Shown here piece after piece: positions 62,590 through 64,000 of a DNA stretch of 64,000 nt. The stretch comes from Gracilaria gracilis (Eukaryota; Rhodophyta; Florideophyceae; Gracilariales; Gracilariaceae), in contig JARGSG010000224.1 of NCBI GenBank assembly GCA_030374805.1, positions 496,001 through 560,000 on the forward strand, in the 5' to 3' direction. The translations under genes were made by a program, and so were the position numbers. Position 1 is the first letter of the stretch. The number at the start of each line of letters is the position of its first letter. The notes beneath the pieces were generated by a model. That model saw only the letters and a program-made list of their open reading frames with translations, did not search any database and was not told the origin of the DNA.

Positions 62590-63972
62590 ATGCGCTTGGC
62601 GCCCGTCGCAGCGCTGCTGCTGACGTTGCTGCATCTGGCATGCGCGCAGGTCGACAAGCCTGAGTCGGACTCGCACTTCGCCAGGACTTTGCTTGCTTCT
62701 GGCGCTTCGTCCACTTACCGCGTTGACGTCTATGGCGTGCGTAACGATTCTGACGTCTTTCCCGCCTTGCAGCATGCGTTTAATCTTCTTTCTGAAGCCT
62801 GGACTTCCAAAGTTGTCGTCAACACTCGCGTCACTTTCACTGACTTGGGTCCGCCCAATGCGCTGGCCACTGGTGGCGGTGTGCTCTTCGTCCGTTTCGA
62901 TGCTTCACCTGATCGCGAACTGTTGCCCATCGCAGCTGCAGAGGCTATGACTTCCGTCGATTTAAACGCTCGCGAAACAGGTCTCGACAACTATGACGTG
63001 CTTGTCAAGGTGAATCATGCCACTCCTTGGCATGTCGACTTTCATGACAAAACGCCAGCTCACAAGTATGACATTGTCACCGTCATGCTGCACGAAGTCT
63101 ATCATAACCTCATATTTTCCGGAGCGATTACGGTTGACACGTCGAGCCCCCAAGTGCAGCATGCGTTTCTTCTGGACGGCTATCCTGCCCGTTTCGATCT
63201 CTTTCTTGCCAACCAAGACGATTGCGCCGTTCTAGACTACCTCAAAGACACCCAACTGCCATCAACTACCAATGCCACCAACGGTCAACTGCTTGCCGAG
63301 TCTGTGACCAATAACCGCTTATTCTTCCATGACCCTCAATCTGGCGTGCATATTCCCCTTTACGCCCCGGAAAAGTATTCCATCAAAAGCTCCATATATC
63401 ATACCGTGAGTTCGCACGGCTATGACGATGATATCATGAGTTATTCAGTTCCGGCTGGCTTTCAAGACCGCACCATAAGCAGTCAAGTTCTCCAGATTCA
63501 GAAAGCTATGTTAGACCCAAACCATCGCGGCGCCAAACACTGTAAATTTCCATTGGTAGATCCGTCGGCGCGTCGAGCAACGATGTCGAACAAGATTGCT
63601 CCTCCAGCAGCGGTCGGGAACGTCCCTAAAGATACGCGAAGTGGATCGAAACACGGCTCTCAGTCACCTCTCCACGTTCCGACATGGGCGATTATCGTTG
63701 CTTGTGGCGCTGGGGCGTTGACATGCATCTCTTTGCTATTGGGACTTGTTGCTGCTGTCGGGAAACACATGAGGATGAGGAGAGGTCTGTCTAGTGATGT
63801 TTTCTCTCTTGAGAAAAGACCAAGCACTGCTTCAAGCGGTGAAATTCTCATAGACGATGAATTCTCCACTGAGCACCTTGAGTTTGATATTCGAGACGTT
63901 GAGATTGATGAGCAGGACTTCACGATCGTAGACTACCAAGTTCCGGATCGAGACAGCAATAGTTCACAATAG
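62590..63972 (+). CDS. type I membrane protein with an HEXXH metalloprotease motif
   Basis: A 460-residue protein. A signal peptide (MRLAPVAALLLTLLHLACAQ) is followed by an ectodomain of ~330 residues, then one membrane segment (WAIIVACGAGALTCISLLLG, residues ~368-392), a basic stop-transfer stretch KHMRMRRG and an acidic cytosolic tail. The ectodomain has VTVMLHEVYHNL, the zinc-binding HExxH helix of metalloproteases, followed ~80 residues later by conserved-looking SYSVPAGFQDRTI, in which a Met (DDIMSYSVP) could be the Met-turn. This order suits metzincin-like or secreted M-family enzymes, but the third zinc ligand is not certain (HAFLLDGYP... HDPQS are candidates). The N-terminal part (FTDLGPPNALATGGGVLFVR) resembles bacterial secreted 'preprotein' proteases. 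I regard it as an uncharacterised surface metalloprotease. The start is supported by the signal peptide. Confidence 0.72.
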   Translation: MRLAPVAALLLTLLHLACAQVDKPESDSHFARTLLASGASSTYRVDVYGVRNDSDVFPALQHAFNLLSEAWTSKVVVNTRVTFTDLGPPNALATGGGVLFVRFDASPDRELLPIAAAEAMTSVDLNARETGLDNYDVLVKVNHATPWHVDFHDKTPAHKYDIVTVMLHEVYHNLIFSGAITVDTSSPQVQHAFLLDGYPARFDLFLANQDDCAVLDYLKDTQLPSTTNATNGQLLAESVTNNRLFFHDPQSGVHIPLYAPEKYSIKSSIYHTVSSHGYDDDIMSYSVPAGFQDRTISSQVLQIQKAMLDPNHRGAKHCKFPLVDPSARRATMSNKIAPPAAVGNVPKDTRSGSKHGSQSPLHVPTWAIIVACGAGALTCISLLLGLVAAVGKHMRMRRGLSSDVFSLEKRPSTASSGEILIDDEFSTEHLEFDIRDVEIDEQDFTIVDYQVPDRDSNSSQ

Positions 63973-64000
63973 CAGCCAAAACTGTCATGCTCCATACGTT

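Overview
This is nuclear DNA of a eukaryote. Protein genes carry targeting peptides, canonical GT-AG introns interrupt three genes (the costars protein, alpha-MPP and a Deg protease), and the gene set is eukaryotic (CPSF160, MSH2, HSF, alpha-MPP, a ceramide-synthase-like protein, an mRNA cap triphosphatase). Most genes nevertheless have a single exon and are tightly packed. A plastid-type Der GTPase with an N-terminal extension points to a photosynthetic lineage. Few introns, dense gene islands, long transposon-rich stretches and near-balanced base composition fit a florideophyte red alga such as Chondrus. That assignment is inference.

Layout. About 1-20.3 kb is a transposon graveyard. It holds a SET-domain fragment at the left edge, then a DNA transposon whose two decayed genes face each other tail to tail (a GA-rich accessory gene on + and a Plavaka/CACTA-like transposase on -). 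Next come MULE debris (SWIM finger, GCM/WRKY-like finger, Ulp1 protease) with a ~258-bp direct repeat. The second copy of that repeat is split by a Ty1/copia element that has a 5-bp target duplication. Last is a decayed Tc1-like element split by a younger mariner-like element with an open transposase frame.

About 20.9-64 kb is a gene island: HSF (-), plastid Der GTPase (+), UMP/CMP kinase-like (-), CPSF160 (+), costars protein (+, 2 exons), alpha-MPP (-, 3 exons), DnaQ-like exonuclease (-), a two-TM unknown protein (+), MSH2 (-), secreted alkaline phosphatase with 13-residue repeats (+), Deg protease (+, 3 exons), SUMO-like-domain protein (-), Golgi-type sulfotransferase-like protein (-), TLC/LAG1 protein (-), cap triphosphatase (+), small cupin (+), proline-rich coiled-coil protein (-) and a membrane-anchored HEXXH protein (+). 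These are mostly unrelated housekeeping genes in alternating orientation with no operon logic. Divergent pairs share short intergenic spaces (HSF/Der, coiled-coil/HEXXH protein).

Notable structure outside genes: perfect or near-perfect hairpins with a one-base loop at 33433-33487, 41535-41573 and 59854-59876, two of them between convergent genes. There is also a relic duplicate of part of the TLC gene beside the sulfotransferase gene, and two related LINE 3' tails near 49.1 and 59.0 kb. I recognised no tRNA, rRNA or CRISPR array.
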